Assembly (NCBI RefSeq): GCF_001423405.1
Contig: NZ_LMNS01000002.1
Coordinates: 103,516-167,515 of the forward strand
Length of the DNA: 64,000 nucleotides
Direction: 5' to 3'
DNA from: Methylobacterium sp. Leaf123
GTDB lineage: Bacteria; Pseudomonadota; Alphaproteobacteria; Rhizobiales; Beijerinckiaceae
Positions within the stretch are counted from its first letter, which is position 1. The number at the start of each line of letters is the position of its first letter. This document shows, one piece after another, positions 17,523-26,896 of this stretch. The notes beneath the pieces were generated by a model, which ran no database searches, was not told where the DNA came from, and was given only the letters and a program-made list of their open reading frames with translations. Made by a program: the position numbers and the translations under genes.

Positions 17523-18566
17523 ATGTTCGGCTTCGGAAGCGAATACGAGGGTTTGGCCTTCTGGCTGCCGCTGGTCTGGGCCGGCCTGCTGGCGCTCGCG
17601 GTGGCGATGTACGTCGTCATCGACGGATTCGACCTCGGCGTCGGCATCCTCTTCACCGCCGCGCGGCCCGGCAACTGGCGCGACCGGATGATGCTCTCGG
17701 TGGCGCCGATCTGGGACGGCAACGAGACCTGGCTCGTGCTCGGCGGCGGCGGGCTGTTCGCGGTCTTCTCGGTCGCCTACGCGATCCTGCTGCCGGCGCT
17801 CTACCTGCCGATCATCCTGATGCTGATCGCGCTGATCTTCCGCGGCGTCGCCTTCGAATTCCGCTTCAAGGCCGAGCGCTCGCAGGTGGTGTGGGACAAC
17901 GCGTTCCACTACGGCTCGCTGATCGCCACCTTTGCTCAGGGCATGGTGCTCGGCGCCTTCGTCCAGGGCTTCCAGACCGAGGGAAGGGGATTCTCCGGCG
18001 GCACGCTCGACTGGCTCACCCCCTTCAGCGTCATGACCGGCATCGGCCTCGTCTGCGGTTACGGGCTGCTCGGCGCGACGTGGTGCGTGATGAAGACTTC
18101 GGGCGAGCTGGAAATCTGGTCGCGGATCAAGGCCCGGCAGTTCCTGATCGGCACCGTCCTCTCGATGGCGGTCGTCAGCGCCTGGGTGCCGTTCCTCGGG
18201 CTGCATATCCAGTGGCGCTGGTTCTCCTGGCCGAACGTGCTGTTCGTGGCGCCCGTGCCGCTGCTGACGGCCTTCGTCTGCTGGCGGATCTGGAAGGCGA
18301 TCGAGGACGGGCGCGATGTCGCGCCGTTCCTTCTCTCGATCGCCCTGTTCCTGCTCGGCTTCCTCGGGCTGGCGATCAGCCTGTTCCCCTACATCGTGCC
18401 GCCCAAGCTCACGATCTGGCAGGCGGCCAACGCGACCTCGGCGCTGCAATTCGCCCTGGTCGGCTACGCGGTGGTGATGCCGCTGACGCTCGCCTACACG
18501 GCCTATGCCTACTGGGTCTTCCGGGGGAAGATCGAGGAGAATCCGAACGCGGCGAGCTACCATTGA
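17523..18566 (+). CDS. cydB: Cytochrome bd-type ubiquinol oxidase subunit II (CydB/CioB), no cydA partner
   Basis: 347-aa polytopic membrane protein, the non-catalytic subunit of bd-type quinol oxidase. Conserved features visible are the N-terminal VAMYVVIDGFDLGVGIL helix, SVAPIWDGNETWLVLGGGG, FRGVAFEFRFK, and the C-terminal FPYIVPPKLTIWQAA. The ATG at 17523 has GGGAGGG eight bases upstream. An earlier in-frame ATG-like codon at 17460 lacks support. In almost all genomes cydA, which carries the haems, lies immediately upstream; here the upstream gene is a 110-aa unrelated protein and no cydA is in the window. A DUF2474 mini-protein overlaps its stop. Confidence 0.93.
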   Translation: MFGFGSEYEGLAFWLPLVWAGLLALAVAMYVVIDGFDLGVGILFTAARPGNWRDRMMLSVAPIWDGNETWLVLGGGGLFAVFSVAYAILLPALYLPIILMLIALIFRGVAFEFRFKAERSQVVWDNAFHYGSLIATFAQGMVLGAFVQGFQTEGRGFSGGTLDWLTPFSVMTGIGLVCGYGLLGATWCVMKTSGELEIWSRIKARQFLIGTVLSMAVVSAWVPFLGLHIQWRWFSWPNVLFVAPVPLLTAFVCWRIWKAIEDGRDVAPFLLSIALFLLGFLGLAISLFPYIVPPKLTIWQAANATSALQFALVGYAVVMPLTLAYTAYAYWVFRGKIEENPNAASYH

Positions 18567-18661
18567 GCGCCCGCCGCATCCTCTGGTTCGCCGCCCTCTA
18601 CGGCCTGAGCCTCCTCGCCTTCACGGCGCTCGTCTACTTCATCCGCGCCATCGCGCGGTGA
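18563..18661 (+). CDS. DUF2474-type 32-aa membrane subunit of the bd oxidase
   Basis: A 32-aa protein starts at TTG 18563, overlapping the cydB stop (TTGA). The sequence is one membrane helix with basic flanks: SARRILWFAALYGLSLLAF in the first half, ending YFIRAIAR. Tiny single-helix proteins at this position (CydX, or DUF2474 in the cyanide-insensitive type) stabilise the oxidase. The overlap and the family-typical size make it credible despite its short length. Confidence 0.75.
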   Translation: MSARRILWFAALYGLSLLAFTALVYFIRAIAR

Positions 18662-18674
18662 GTCGGGGCCCGGC

Positions 18675-18800
18675 TTAGAAGCAGAGGGGAAGGGCAGCGC
18701 GCAGCCAGAGCCCCACCCCCTCGCGGGCCCAGAGAAGCGCGCCGGCCAGGGTCAGCGCGCCGAGAAAGGCGAGGACGACGAGTTCGTCCCGAACGCTCAT
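18675..18800 (-). CDS. 41-aa membrane protein translationally coupled to the MFS transporter
   Basis: The ATG at 18800 overlaps the MFS stop codon (ATGA) and has GGGCGAGG about 5-12 bases upstream, so it should be translated by coupling. The peptide begins MSVRDELVVLAFLGALT, forms one membrane helix (residues about 6-25), then AREGVGLWLRAALP. It resembles no family I know. The arrangement suggests a small accessory subunit of the transporter. The convergent DUF2474 gene ends 13 nt away. Confidence 0.65.
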   Translation of the reverse strand: MSVRDELVVLAFLGALTLAGALLWAREGVGLWLRAALPLCF

Positions 18801-20026
18801 ACCGGCCTCGCCCGCTGCGCCAGGGGCACATCGCGGATCGGCAGGTTGAGGAGACCGGCCAGGACCGCGATGCCGATGGAGAGGGCCCAGGCCGCGTCGT
18901 AGGAACCGGTCTGGGTGAAGATGAAACCCGCGCCCCACGCGCCGAAGAAGGCGCCAACCTGATGGCTCATGAAGACGATGCCGAACAGCGTCGAAAGATA
19001 GCGCACGCCAAAAATCTGCCCGACGAGGCCGCTCGTCAGCGGGACGGTGCTGAGCCACAGAAAGCCGATGGCGCAGGCGAACAAAGTCGCAGTGAGCGGG
19101 GTGAAGGGCAGGACGATGAACAAAGTCATCACCACCGCGCGGGCGAAGTAGATCCACGACAGCACGTATTTCTTGCGCAGCCGGTCCGCGGCGACGCCGA
19201 AGGCGTAGGAGCCGAGGATGTTGAACAGGCCGATCAGGGCCAGCGCGCGGGCGCCGATCCCCGGATCGAGGCCGGCATCGCTCAACACGGCCGGCAGGTG
19301 GGTCGCGACGAAGGCGATGTGGAAACCGCAGACGAAGAAGCCGGCATTGAGAAGCCAGTAGCCGCGATGGCCCGCCGCCTGCCGCAGGGCGGCGCCGAGC
19401 GGGATCGCGTCGGCGGTGGCGGCCGTCCGCGCCGCGGCGGGCGCGGCCTTCCGGGCGATGCCGAGGGCGAGCGGCACCATCAGGGCGGCCAGCCCTGCGC
19501 CGACGAGCAGCGCCCCGCGCCAACCGAGTCCGTCCACCGCGATCTGGGTCATCGGCACGAGCAGGAACTGCCCGACCGAACCGCCCGCCGTGACGATGCC
19601 CGCAGCCGCGCCCCGGCGCCCGGCCGGCATCAGCGGCACGACCGCGCCGAGCACGACGACGAAGGTGACGCCGGTCATGGCCAGCCCGAGCAGGAAGCCG
19701 AGCGTGACGGTGAGGCCGAAGGCCGAGGACACGAAGGCCGCCAGCGCGAGGCCGAAGGCGTAGAGCAGGCCGCCGCCCGCCGCGACGCGTCCGGGCCCGT
19801 ACCGGTCCGCCAGCGCCCCGACGAAGGGCTGGGCGAGCCCGAAGATCAGGTTCTGCACCGCCATGGCAAGGCCGAAGCTCTCGCGCCCGACGCCGAGATC
19901 CAACTCCACCGGCCGCATGAACAGGCCGAACCCCTGGCGCAGGCCCAGGGCAATCGTCACGATGACCGCGCCGCAGGCGAGCGCGATCCAGGGAGAGGGC
20001 CGGCGGAGAAGCGGAGGGGAGGTCAA
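18797..20026 (-). CDS. Major facilitator superfamily transporter
   Basis: About 409 aa from a TTG at 20026, with twelve hydrophobic helices. MFS motif A is visible in the loop after TM2 (GALADRYGPGRVAAGG) and an equivalent after TM8 (GVAADRLRKKYVLS). TM1 contains LRQGFGLFMRP, a pattern seen in the NarK/oxalate-formate antiporter-like and YbfB-type groups of MFS. The open frame extends to 20293 but the extra N-terminal part is Arg-rich and not membrane-like. The substrate is unknown. It is followed by an overlapping 41-aa membrane ORF. Confidence 0.85.
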   Translation of the reverse strand: MTSPPLLRRPSPWIALACGAVIVTIALGLRQGFGLFMRPVELDLGVGRESFGLAMAVQNLIFGLAQPFVGALADRYGPGRVAAGGGLLYAFGLALAAFVSSAFGLTVTLGFLLGLAMTGVTFVVVLGAVVPLMPAGRRGAAAGIVTAGGSVGQFLLVPMTQIAVDGLGWRGALLVGAGLAALMVPLALGIARKAAPAAARTAATADAIPLGAALRQAAGHRGYWLLNAGFFVCGFHIAFVATHLPAVLSDAGLDPGIGARALALIGLFNILGSYAFGVAADRLRKKYVLSWIYFARAVVMTLFIVLPFTPLTATLFACAIGFLWLSTVPLTSGLVGQIFGVRYLSTLFGIVFMSHQVGAFFGAWGAGFIFTQTGSYDAAWALSIGIAVLAGLLNLPIRDVPLAQRARPV

Positions 20027-20145
20027 GGTCGTAGATCCGGGAAAGCCGGCCGGGGTTATAGTCCGCGTTCCGGGTTCTGCCGAACGCGGGTCAAACCTCG
20101 ATCCGCTCGGCCCTCGGCAGGGCCAGTTTCGACTCGTTGCGGACC

Positions 20146-20526
20146 TCACCCCAGCTCGGCGATGTGCCAGAGAACGCCGGACGGGTCGGTGATGTAACTG
20201 ACCTTGCGCCCCCAAGGCGGCATCGCGGGTGGCTGGGGATCGCGAAGGCCAAATGTCTGCGCGAGTTGTTCTGGTTGACGCTCTGCCCACCAAGCTTCAG
20301 CATCGGGAACAACCAGTTGAAGCATCAGATTTTCCGCAAGCCCTTTCTCATGGAAATTCTGAAGGATGAAATGGGCTTGCCCGTCACACATGACGGCCAC
20401 TCTGCCATCCTCGAACTCGATCGAGAATCCCAATCCTTCATAGAAACGCTTGGATTTCTCGAAGTCTGCCGCAGGGACAAAAGGGCGGAGGCCGGTGGGC
20501 AGGGCTGCCGAGGATGCGTCGGACAC
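20146..20526 (-). CDS. VOC (glyoxalase/bleomycin-resistance-like) family protein
   Basis: 126-aa protein with the vicinal-oxygen-chelate fold pattern: LRPFVPAADFEKSKRFYEGL at the start of module 1, AHFILQNFHEK closing it, and VSYITDPSGVLWHIAEL closing module 2. His and Glu at the ends of the modules (H in AHFIL, H and E in WHIAE) are the likely metal ligands. These proteins range from glyoxalases to dioxygenases and drug-binding proteins, so the reaction cannot be named. It stands alone. The 285 bases from here to the PBP gene hold no other recognisable gene. Confidence 0.85.
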   Translation of the reverse strand: MSDASSAALPTGLRPFVPAADFEKSKRFYEGLGFSIEFEDGRVAVMCDGQAHFILQNFHEKGLAENLMLQLVVPDAEAWWAERQPEQLAQTFGLRDPQPPAMPPWGRKVSYITDPSGVLWHIAELG

Positions 20527-20811
20527 GAACTGAGACCCTTATGGAGCGGACAATAGCCCTAACAGCGATTGCAAAGGGCATACCGGCTTTCCAGCCCTCA
20601 GCAGGGTCAAGCTGATCGGTTTTCGATCCGAGCCCCGGCCGCCGACCGGATCATGCGACGGCAGCGAGGGGCAGTGCCCGAGCGTGTCGCCGGGGCCACT
20701 TCTCGGCGCCCTTCTTCGCGCCCCCCTTCGGGCGCGTAGCCTTGCCGGCCTCCGCTCCGCTAAGGTCCGCCTCATGACGCATGATTTCCGGCAGGCGGCG
20801 AACGGTTCGCG

Positions 20812-23307
20812 ATGACGGCGCAGGGACCGGACAGGCCGGGCGAGGACGGGACCGAGACGCGGGCCGCCGCGCGCGAAGCCGCGCGAGCGGCCGCCTTGCT
20901 CGCGCGCCAGCTCGGCCGCCTTGCCGGGAGCGCGGGACGCAGCGCCTGGCGCAGCGGAGCCGCCGCCGCCAGGGATGCAGCCAAGGGAGCCGCGAAGGGG
21001 GCGAAGCCGGTCTTCGCGCGCAAAGCGGACCGCCTCCGCTCGAACGGGCCGCACGCCGCACCGGCCGCGCCCGTCGCAGCCCCGGTGGACCGGCCGGACA
21101 CGCAGAGCCAAGCCTTCACCCCGCCCTCCGCGCGCGCGCCCCGCCGCCGTCGGCCCTGGGTGATCGGATTGGCCGTCGTGATCGGCCTGCCGCTGGTGAT
21201 CCTGGCCGGATACGTCTTGGCCGCCTTCGCCTCCCTGCCGCCGCTCGGCGGGGTGGCCCCGGAGGCCAACCAGCGCGCCCTCGTGGTCGAGTCCGAGAGC
21301 GGACGCGCGTTTGCCACCCGTGGCGCGTTCCAGGGCGAGCGGCTGACCGAGAAGACCCTGCCGCCCCGGCTCGCCCAGGCGATCGTCGCGATCGAGGACC
21401 GGCGCTTCTACAGCCATTGGGGCATCGACCTGCGCGGCATGGCCCGCGCCGTCTGGCGCAACGCGACCGGCGGCGGCGTGCGCGAAGGCGGCTCGACCAT
21501 CACCCAGCAGTATGCCCGGCTCACCTCGCTCACCCAGGAAAAGACGCTCAAGCGCAAGATCCAGGAAGCCTTCCTGGCGCTGCGCCTGGAGAGCACGCTG
21601 ACGAAGCCCGAGATCCTCGTCGGCTACCTCAACACCGCCTACTTCGGCGCCGGCGCCTATGGCGCGGACGCGGCGGCGCGGCGCTATTTCGGGCACGGGG
21701 CCGCCGGTCTGACCCTGCCGGAGGCGGCGATGCTGGCCGGCCTCGTCCGCGCGCCCTCCCAGCTCGCCCCGACCCGCAATTTCGGCGGCGCCAAGGAGCG
21801 GGCGGACCTCGTGCTCCAGGCCATGGTCGAGACCGGCGCGATCAGCCAGACCGAGGCCGACAAGGCGCGGGCGGAAAAGCTCACCCTGCACACGCCGCCC
21901 GAGACGCCGCCGGGCACCAATTACTTCCTCGACGCGGTGTCGGGCGATTTGAAGCGGCTGACCGAGGCGGCCGGCGACGTCACCGTGCGCTCGACCCTCA
22001 ACCTCGAACTCCAGAGTCTCGCCGAAGGCGTGCTCGCCCGCCGCCTCGACAGCGAGGGCGGCAAGAAGAAGGTCGGCCAGGGCGCGCTCGTGGCGATGGC
22101 GCCCGATGGGGCGATCCTCGCCATGGTGGGGGGCCGCGACTACGAGGACAGCCAGTTCAACCGCGCGACCCAGGCTAAGCGGCAGGCCGGCTCGCTGTTC
22201 AAGCTGTTCGTGTATCTGGCCGCCTACGGCAAAGGCTTCTTCCCCGACAGCGTGCTCGTGGACCGCCCGACCCAGATCGGCGAGTGGGAGCCGCAGAACT
22301 CCAACAACCGCTTCCGCGGCGCCCTGCCCCTGCGCACGGCCTTCGCGCTCTCGGTCAACACCATCGCGGCGCAGCTCGGCGAGGAGGTCGGCCTGCCCGC
22401 GATCGTCGCCGAGGCCCGCCGCCTCGGGGTGCAGTCGGACCTGCCCGAGGTGCCGAGCCTCGCTCTGGGCTCGGCCGACGTCTCGCTCCTCGAGATGACC
22501 CGCGCCTATGCCGGCGTGCTCGGCTCCGGCGTGCCGGTGGAGCCCTATCTCGTCCGCGCGCTCCGGGGGAACACGCCGCAGCCGCTCTATCAGCGCCCCG
22601 CGCCGAAGCCCGGCGCGGCGATGGACGCGCAGGTCCAGTCGATGATGCTCGACTCGCTTCAGGCGGTGGTGGAATCCGGCACTGGCAAGGCCGCGCGGGT
22701 CAACGGTCTCGCGGTCGGCGGCAAGACCGGCACCAGCCAGGACTATCGCGACGCGTGGTTCGTCGGGCTGACCCCGGACATGATCGTCGGCGTCTGGGTC
22801 GGCAATGACGACAACACGCCGATGAACAAGGTCACCGGCGGCGACATCCCGGCCCGCGTCTTCCACGACTTCGTGGAGCGGGCGCAGAAGGTGCTGAAGG
22901 GACGAAAGCGCCCGGCCCCCTCCGCGGCACGGGCTGAGCCGGCCCCGGCCAGCGCCGTGGCGCCGGCCCCCGCCCCGAGCGCGTCGGCAACAGGCGAAGT
23001 CCGCGGCGTGCCCGAGGTGGTCGATACCGGCACGCTGACGATCCGCGGTCGCAGGGTGCGGCTGCTCGGCGTGGTCGGCGAGGGCGGCGCGCTCGCCCGC
23101 CAACTCGCACGCTACCTGCGCCGCCGGGAGATCATCTGCTCGGGCGATCCGGCCTCCTCGCGCTGCCGCCTGGACGGCGACGACCTCGCCTCGCTGATCG
23201 TGACAGCGGGTGGGGCGCGGGCCGCCGAGGACGCGCCGAGCGATCTCGTCGAGGCCGAGGATCAGGCGCGCGCCGAGCGCGCCGGGCTGTGGCAGCGCGA
23301 GCGCTGA
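20812..23307 (+). CDS. Class A penicillin-binding protein 1A with C-terminal SNase-like domain
   Basis: 831-aa bifunctional peptidoglycan synthase. An Arg/Ala-rich cytoplasmic N-terminus precedes one membrane helix (about residues 116-139). The glycosyltransferase domain (about 165-345) has EDRRFYSHWGID with catalytic Glu195 and EGGSTITQQYAR. The transpeptidase domain (about 420-695) has SLFK (Ser461), SVN (514-516) and KTGT (638-641). After a Pro/Ala linker, residues about 730-831 read like a staphylococcal-nuclease-type domain: VPEVVDTGTLTIRGRRVRL, two Cys, a DGDDLA segment and EDQARAERAGLW at the end. Key SNase catalytic residues (first Arg/Asp pair in the usual DGDT context) look altered, so it may bind rather than cut. 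Not obviously in an operon. Confidence 0.92.
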   Translation: MTAQGPDRPGEDGTETRAAAREAARAAALLARQLGRLAGSAGRSAWRSGAAAARDAAKGAAKGAKPVFARKADRLRSNGPHAAPAAPVAAPVDRPDTQSQAFTPPSARAPRRRRPWVIGLAVVIGLPLVILAGYVLAAFASLPPLGGVAPEANQRALVVESESGRAFATRGAFQGERLTEKTLPPRLAQAIVAIEDRRFYSHWGIDLRGMARAVWRNATGGGVREGGSTITQQYARLTSLTQEKTLKRKIQEAFLALRLESTLTKPEILVGYLNTAYFGAGAYGADAAARRYFGHGAAGLTLPEAAMLAGLVRAPSQLAPTRNFGGAKERADLVLQAMVETGAISQTEADKARAEKLTLHTPPETPPGTNYFLDAVSGDLKRLTEAAGDVTVRSTLNLELQSLAEGVLARRLDSEGGKKKVGQGALVAMAPDGAILAMVGGRDYEDSQFNRATQAKRQAGSLFKLFVYLAAYGKGFFPDSVLVDRPTQIGEWEPQNSNNRFRGALPLRTAFALSVNTIAAQLGEEVGLPAIVAEARRLGVQSDLPEVPSLALGSADVSLLEMTRAYAGVLGSGVPVEPYLVRALRGNTPQPLYQRPAPKPGAAMDAQVQSMMLDSLQAVVESGTGKAARVNGLAVGGKTGTSQDYRDAWFVGLTPDMIVGVWVGNDDNTPMNKVTGGDIPARVFHDFVERAQKVLKGRKRPAPSAARAEPAPASAVAPAPAPSASATGEVRGVPEVVDTGTLTIRGRRVRLLGVVGEGGALARQLARYLRRREIICSGDPASSRCRLDGDDLASLIVTAGGARAAEDAPSDLVEAEDQARAERAGLWQRER

Positions 23308-23435
23308 CTCACCTCGGCCTTGACAATCCCCAACGAATTTTCTGCGAGCGCGAACGAAAGTGCAACGTCTGCAATCGAAAATTAATGTAGATCAAAATAC
23401 AGCATGGTGAAGTTTCCGCTTCCGAGGCAGACACC

Positions 23436-25133
23436 GTGAAAATCGTCGATAACACGCGGATCGCCCTCAAGGTATCGATCCCACTCATACTACTCACCGT
23501 CACGTCGGTCGGGTCGATCGTCTACGCCAAGCATTCGCTGGACAGCATCGCCAGTCAAACACAAAGCGTCACCGACGTGCAGGCCGCGCGGCAGGAACAT
23601 ATCCTCAAGGCGCAAGTCAACATCACCGAAGCGACGATCCAGAACCGCAACATCATCATCGAAACCGCCAACGAGAAGATGGCGGCCTACAAGACCCGCC
23701 ATGATGCGTCGATTGCCGCGACCTATGCGTCACTCGACAAGTTGATCGAGCTCGCGGGCGATTCGGAGCGTCGCGCCGCCAACGAAGCGCTTCGCGAATC
23801 GGCGAAGACATTCTTCAACATCCTGGCGCGCTCGACCGAACTGGGTCTGAGGAACGAGCCCGCCGCCGCGATGAAGATCGCGCAGCAGGAGGCATCGCCC
23901 GCGCGCGCCAAGCTTCGCGAGCAGGTGCAGTCCCGCATCGATCGCGTCGGCAGCGAAATGCAGGCCGAGAAACAGGCGGTCTTCGAGAATGCCCGTTTCG
24001 CGACGAACGTCCTCATGGCGGGGTCCGCCCTGGCCCTGCTGGTCGCCCTCTTGCTGGCGGGCCTCATCGTCGTCTTCGGCATCGTTCGCCCCCTCGGCCG
24101 TCTGGTGACGGTGCTGCGGCGGATGGCGCAGGGTGACATCGACGCCAGCATCGCGGAGGCGAAGCGGGGCGACGAGATCGGCGCGGTCGGCCGCGCCGTC
24201 GAAGGCATTCGGGAAATGGTGGCGCAGAAGGCCACCGAGCAGGCCGAACTGCGTCGCATCGCCGACGAGGCGGCCGCCGACGAGCGCAGGCGCACGATGA
24301 TCGAGCTGGCCGACCGCTTCGAGACGGCCGTGGGCGGCATCGTCGGCATGGTCTCGTCCTCGGCGACCGAGCTTCAGGCCACCGCATCGACCATGACCGC
24401 GACGGCCGCCGAGACCGCCACCCAGGCGACCACCGTCGCGGCGGCCGCGGAAGAGGCCGCGACCAACGTCAACACCGTGGCCTCCGCCGCGGAGGAACTC
24501 GGCAGCTCGGTCGCCGAGATCGGCCGGCAAGTGGCGGGCTCCACCGATCTGGCGCAGGCCGCCGTCACGCAATCGGACCGGACCGCGCATCTCGTGCAGG
24601 AACTGAACTCCGCCATGGGCCGCATCGGCGATGTGGTCGGCCTGATCTCCTCCATCGCCGGACAGACCAACCTTCTGGCGCTGAACGCCACCATCGAGGC
24701 CGCCCGAGCCGGCGAGGCCGGCCGCGGCTTCGCGGTGGTCGCCGCCGAGGTCAAGGAACTGGCCAACCAGACCGCCCGGGCGACCGGGGAGATCTCGGCG
24801 CAGATCGGCCAGATCCAGGGCGTGACCGGTCAGGCGGTCGCGGCGATCGGCGACATCGCCGGCCGCATCCGCGACATCGATACGACGGCGACCGCCATCG
24901 CGGCAGCGGTGGAGCAGCAGGGCGCGGCAACGCAGGAGATCGTCCGCAACGTCACCCAGGCCTCGTCCGGCACGTCGCAGGTGACGGGCAACATCGTGGG
25001 GGTGGCCAACGCCGCCGAGGAGACGGGTGCGGCGGCTAGCCAAGTGCTCGGCGCCGCGGGCGAGCTGTCGCGCCAGTCCGAGGCCCTGCGCGCCCAGGTC
25101 TCGCAGTTCCTCGCCACGGTGCGGGCGGCGTAG
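23436..25133 (+). CDS. Methyl-accepting chemotaxis protein, paralogue of the 4422-6119 receptor
   Basis: 565 aa, the same length and domain plan as the receptor inside the flagellar cluster: TM1 about residues 12-30, a helical periplasmic sensor, TM2 about 188-212, HAMP to about 268, and a signalling domain with [18 protein letters not shown] and [17 protein letters not shown]. It ends FLATVRAA. The periplasmic halves share the [24 protein letters not shown] pattern at the same place, so they probably recognise related ligands through a four-helix-bundle domain. The ATG at 23436 follows GAGGCAG. The 128 nt upstream are A+T-rich. A series of hairpins follows the stop. Confidence 0.93.
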   Translation: MKIVDNTRIALKVSIPLILLTVTSVGSIVYAKHSLDSIASQTQSVTDVQAARQEHILKAQVNITEATIQNRNIIIETANEKMAAYKTRHDASIAATYASLDKLIELAGDSERRAANEALRESAKTFFNILARSTELGLRNEPAAAMKIAQQEASPARAKLREQVQSRIDRVGSEMQAEKQAVFENARFATNVLMAGSALALLVALLLAGLIVVFGIVRPLGRLVTVLRRMAQGDIDASIAEAKRGDEIGAVGRAVEGIREMVAQKATEQAELRRIADEAAADERRRTMIELADRFETAVGGIVGMVSSSATELQATASTMTATAAETATQATTVAAAAEEAATNVNTVASAAEELGSSVAEIGRQVAGSTDLAQAAVTQSDRTAHLVQELNSAMGRIGDVVGLISSIAGQTNLLALNATIEAARAGEAGRGFAVVAAEVKELANQTARATGEISAQIGQIQGVTGQAVAAIGDIAGRIRDIDTTATAIAAAVEQQGAATQEIVRNVTQASSGTSQVTGNIVGVANAAEETGAAASQVLGAAGELSRQSEALRAQVSQFLATVRAA

Positions 25134-25149
25134 GCCCCAGCGAGAGATC

Positions 25150-25247
25150 CCAAAGGGATCATCCCTTTGGCGGGGTGCCGGGGCAGAGCCCCGGCTTCCC
25201 TTCAACCAGGGCTCAGCCCTGGACCCGCGAAAGGACTCGTCCTTTCG
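25150..25247. repeat. Array of four consecutive hairpins
   Basis: Four perfect inverted repeats follow each other: 25150-25170 (CCAAAGGGAT, 1-nt centre), 25177-25195 (GCCGGGGC, 3-nt loop), 25206-25222 (CCAGGGCT, 1-nt centre) and 25228-25247 (CGAAAGGAC, 2-nt centre). They lie in the convergent gap between the chemoreceptor and AMP nucleosidase. No T-tract follows, so classical termination is unlikely. It may be a bidirectional transcript end or a mobile palindromic cluster. Confidence 0.8.
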
Positions 25248-25260
25248 AAACCCCCGACCG

Positions 25261-26748
25261 TTATCGGAACGGCGGCTCGTCGAAGCTGCGGAGCTTGCGC
25301 GAGTGCAGGCCGGCCCGGTCGGCGCGTAGCGTATCGAGTGTGGCGAGCCCGATCTTGAGATGCTCGGCCACCGCCCGCTCGTAGAAGGCGTTGGCCGCAC
25401 CCGGCAGCTTGATCTCGCCGTGCAGCGGCTTGTCGGAAACGCAGAGCAAGGTCCCGTAGGGCACCCGCAGGCGATAGCCCTGCGCGGCGATGGTGCCGCT
25501 CTCCATGTCCACCGCGATCGCCCGCGAGAGGTTGATGCGCCGCCGCTCCTGGCTGAAGCGAAGCTCCCAGTTGCGATCGTCGTAGGTCACGACCGTGCCG
25601 GTGCGCAGGCGCTGCTTCAGGGCGTCGGCCCGCTCCCCGGTGACGGCGGCCGCCGCCGCTTGCAGGGCGATCTGCACCTCGGCCAAAGCCGGCACCGGAA
25701 TCTCCGGCGGCACGAGGTCGTCGAGGATGCGGTCGCGGCGCAGATATCCGTGAGCGAGCACGTAGTCGCCGATGGTCTGCGACTGACGCAATCCGCCGCA
25801 ATGCCCGACCATCAGCCAGCAATGCGGGCGCAGCACCGCGAGATGGTCGGTGATCGTCTTGGCGTTGGAGGGGCCGACGCCGATATTGACCAGCGTCGTG
25901 CCCTGAGGCGCCCCGTCCGGCCCGCGGCCGACGAGATGGTAGGCCGGCATCTGGTACTTGTGCCAGGGCGAAGCGGCGATCAGCGCCGCCGGATCGGCCG
26001 AGGCGGCATCGGCCTGCTCGACCACGATCCCGCCGGGCAGCACCAGCCGCTCCCCCTCCCCTGCCGCCAGACGCTCCAGCCCGTGGCGGACGAAGCCATC
26101 GACGTAGCGGTGATAGTTGGTGAGCAGGATCCAGGGCTGGATCTCGCGCCAATCCGAGCCGGTGTAATGCACCAGCCGGCGCAGGGAGTAATCGGTGCGC
26201 ACCCCGTCGAACAAAGCGAGCGGGCGCGGATCGCCGGCATTTTCCAGCCACAGGCCGTCGGCGACCTCGTCGCCCACCACCGAGAGGAGCGGCGTCGGGA
26301 ACAGGGTGGCGAGATCGCTGGTGCTGACGCCGCTGCCGCCGAGATCGGTGCCGGGCTCGACGATGTAAGGGTAGGGAATCTCCTGGCCCGACAGGCCGAC
26401 CTCGATGCTGGCGCCGTAATCATGCACGAGCGGCCGCAACTGCTCCAGGAGATAGGCACGGAAATAGCCGGGCTGCGTCACCGTGGTGGCGTAGAGGCCG
26501 GGCGCCTGGAACTTGGCGGTGGCCCGGTTGAGCCGCGGCAGCGGCCCCGCGGGCTGGTAGGTCAGGCGCAGTTCCGGATAGCGGAACTGGAGCCGCTCGG
26601 TCGCGTCCGGCGGGATGCGGTGTTCGAGATAGCGCGCCAGGGCCGCCTGGAGCGCCTGGGTCGCGCCCGCGTGCAGCGCCTCGAGCCGATCCACCGCCGT
26701 CTCTGCGTCGGCGACGGCCTCCATCGGCCGCAACTCGTCGATGACCAT
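25261..26748 (-). CDS. amn: AMP nucleosidase
   Basis: 495-aa cytoplasmic enzyme hydrolysing AMP to adenine and ribose 5-phosphate in purine turnover. The N-terminal Amn-specific domain (about residues 20-190) is followed by a nucleoside-phosphorylase-type domain with TTLVNIGVGPSNAKTITDHL, MVGHCGGLRQSQTIGDYV, and the substrate ribose-binding AIAVDMESGTIAAQGYR, then CVSDKPLHGEIKLP. The length matches the proteobacterial family. The ATG at 26748 is divergent from trmO. The neighbouring hairpin array probably ends its transcript. Confidence 0.95.
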   Translation of the reverse strand: MVIDELRPMEAVADAETAVDRLEALHAGATQALQAALARYLEHRIPPDATERLQFRYPELRLTYQPAGPLPRLNRATAKFQAPGLYATTVTQPGYFRAYLLEQLRPLVHDYGASIEVGLSGQEIPYPYIVEPGTDLGGSGVSTSDLATLFPTPLLSVVGDEVADGLWLENAGDPRPLALFDGVRTDYSLRRLVHYTGSDWREIQPWILLTNYHRYVDGFVRHGLERLAAGEGERLVLPGGIVVEQADAASADPAALIAASPWHKYQMPAYHLVGRGPDGAPQGTTLVNIGVGPSNAKTITDHLAVLRPHCWLMVGHCGGLRQSQTIGDYVLAHGYLRRDRILDDLVPPEIPVPALAEVQIALQAAAAAVTGERADALKQRLRTGTVVTYDDRNWELRFSQERRRINLSRAIAVDMESGTIAAQGYRLRVPYGTLLCVSDKPLHGEIKLPGAANAFYERAVAEHLKIGLATLDTLRADRAGLHSRKLRSFDEPPFR

Positions 26749-26896
26749 GTGCTCTCCCCGCTGACCCCAAGACGTCTACACCGCTGTTGGCAGCGAGACG
26801 AGCAAGAGCCTTGTCTTGCACAGGATCGGCCCAGCTTGCGGTGGCGGCAGACCGGGGCGACAAGGCCTGCATCGCCAAACGGGGAAGCGAGTCCGG

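Noticed and set aside
20539..23103. 854-codon open frame antisense to the PBP gene
   Set aside because: Shadow of a clearly identified gene with no motif of its own.
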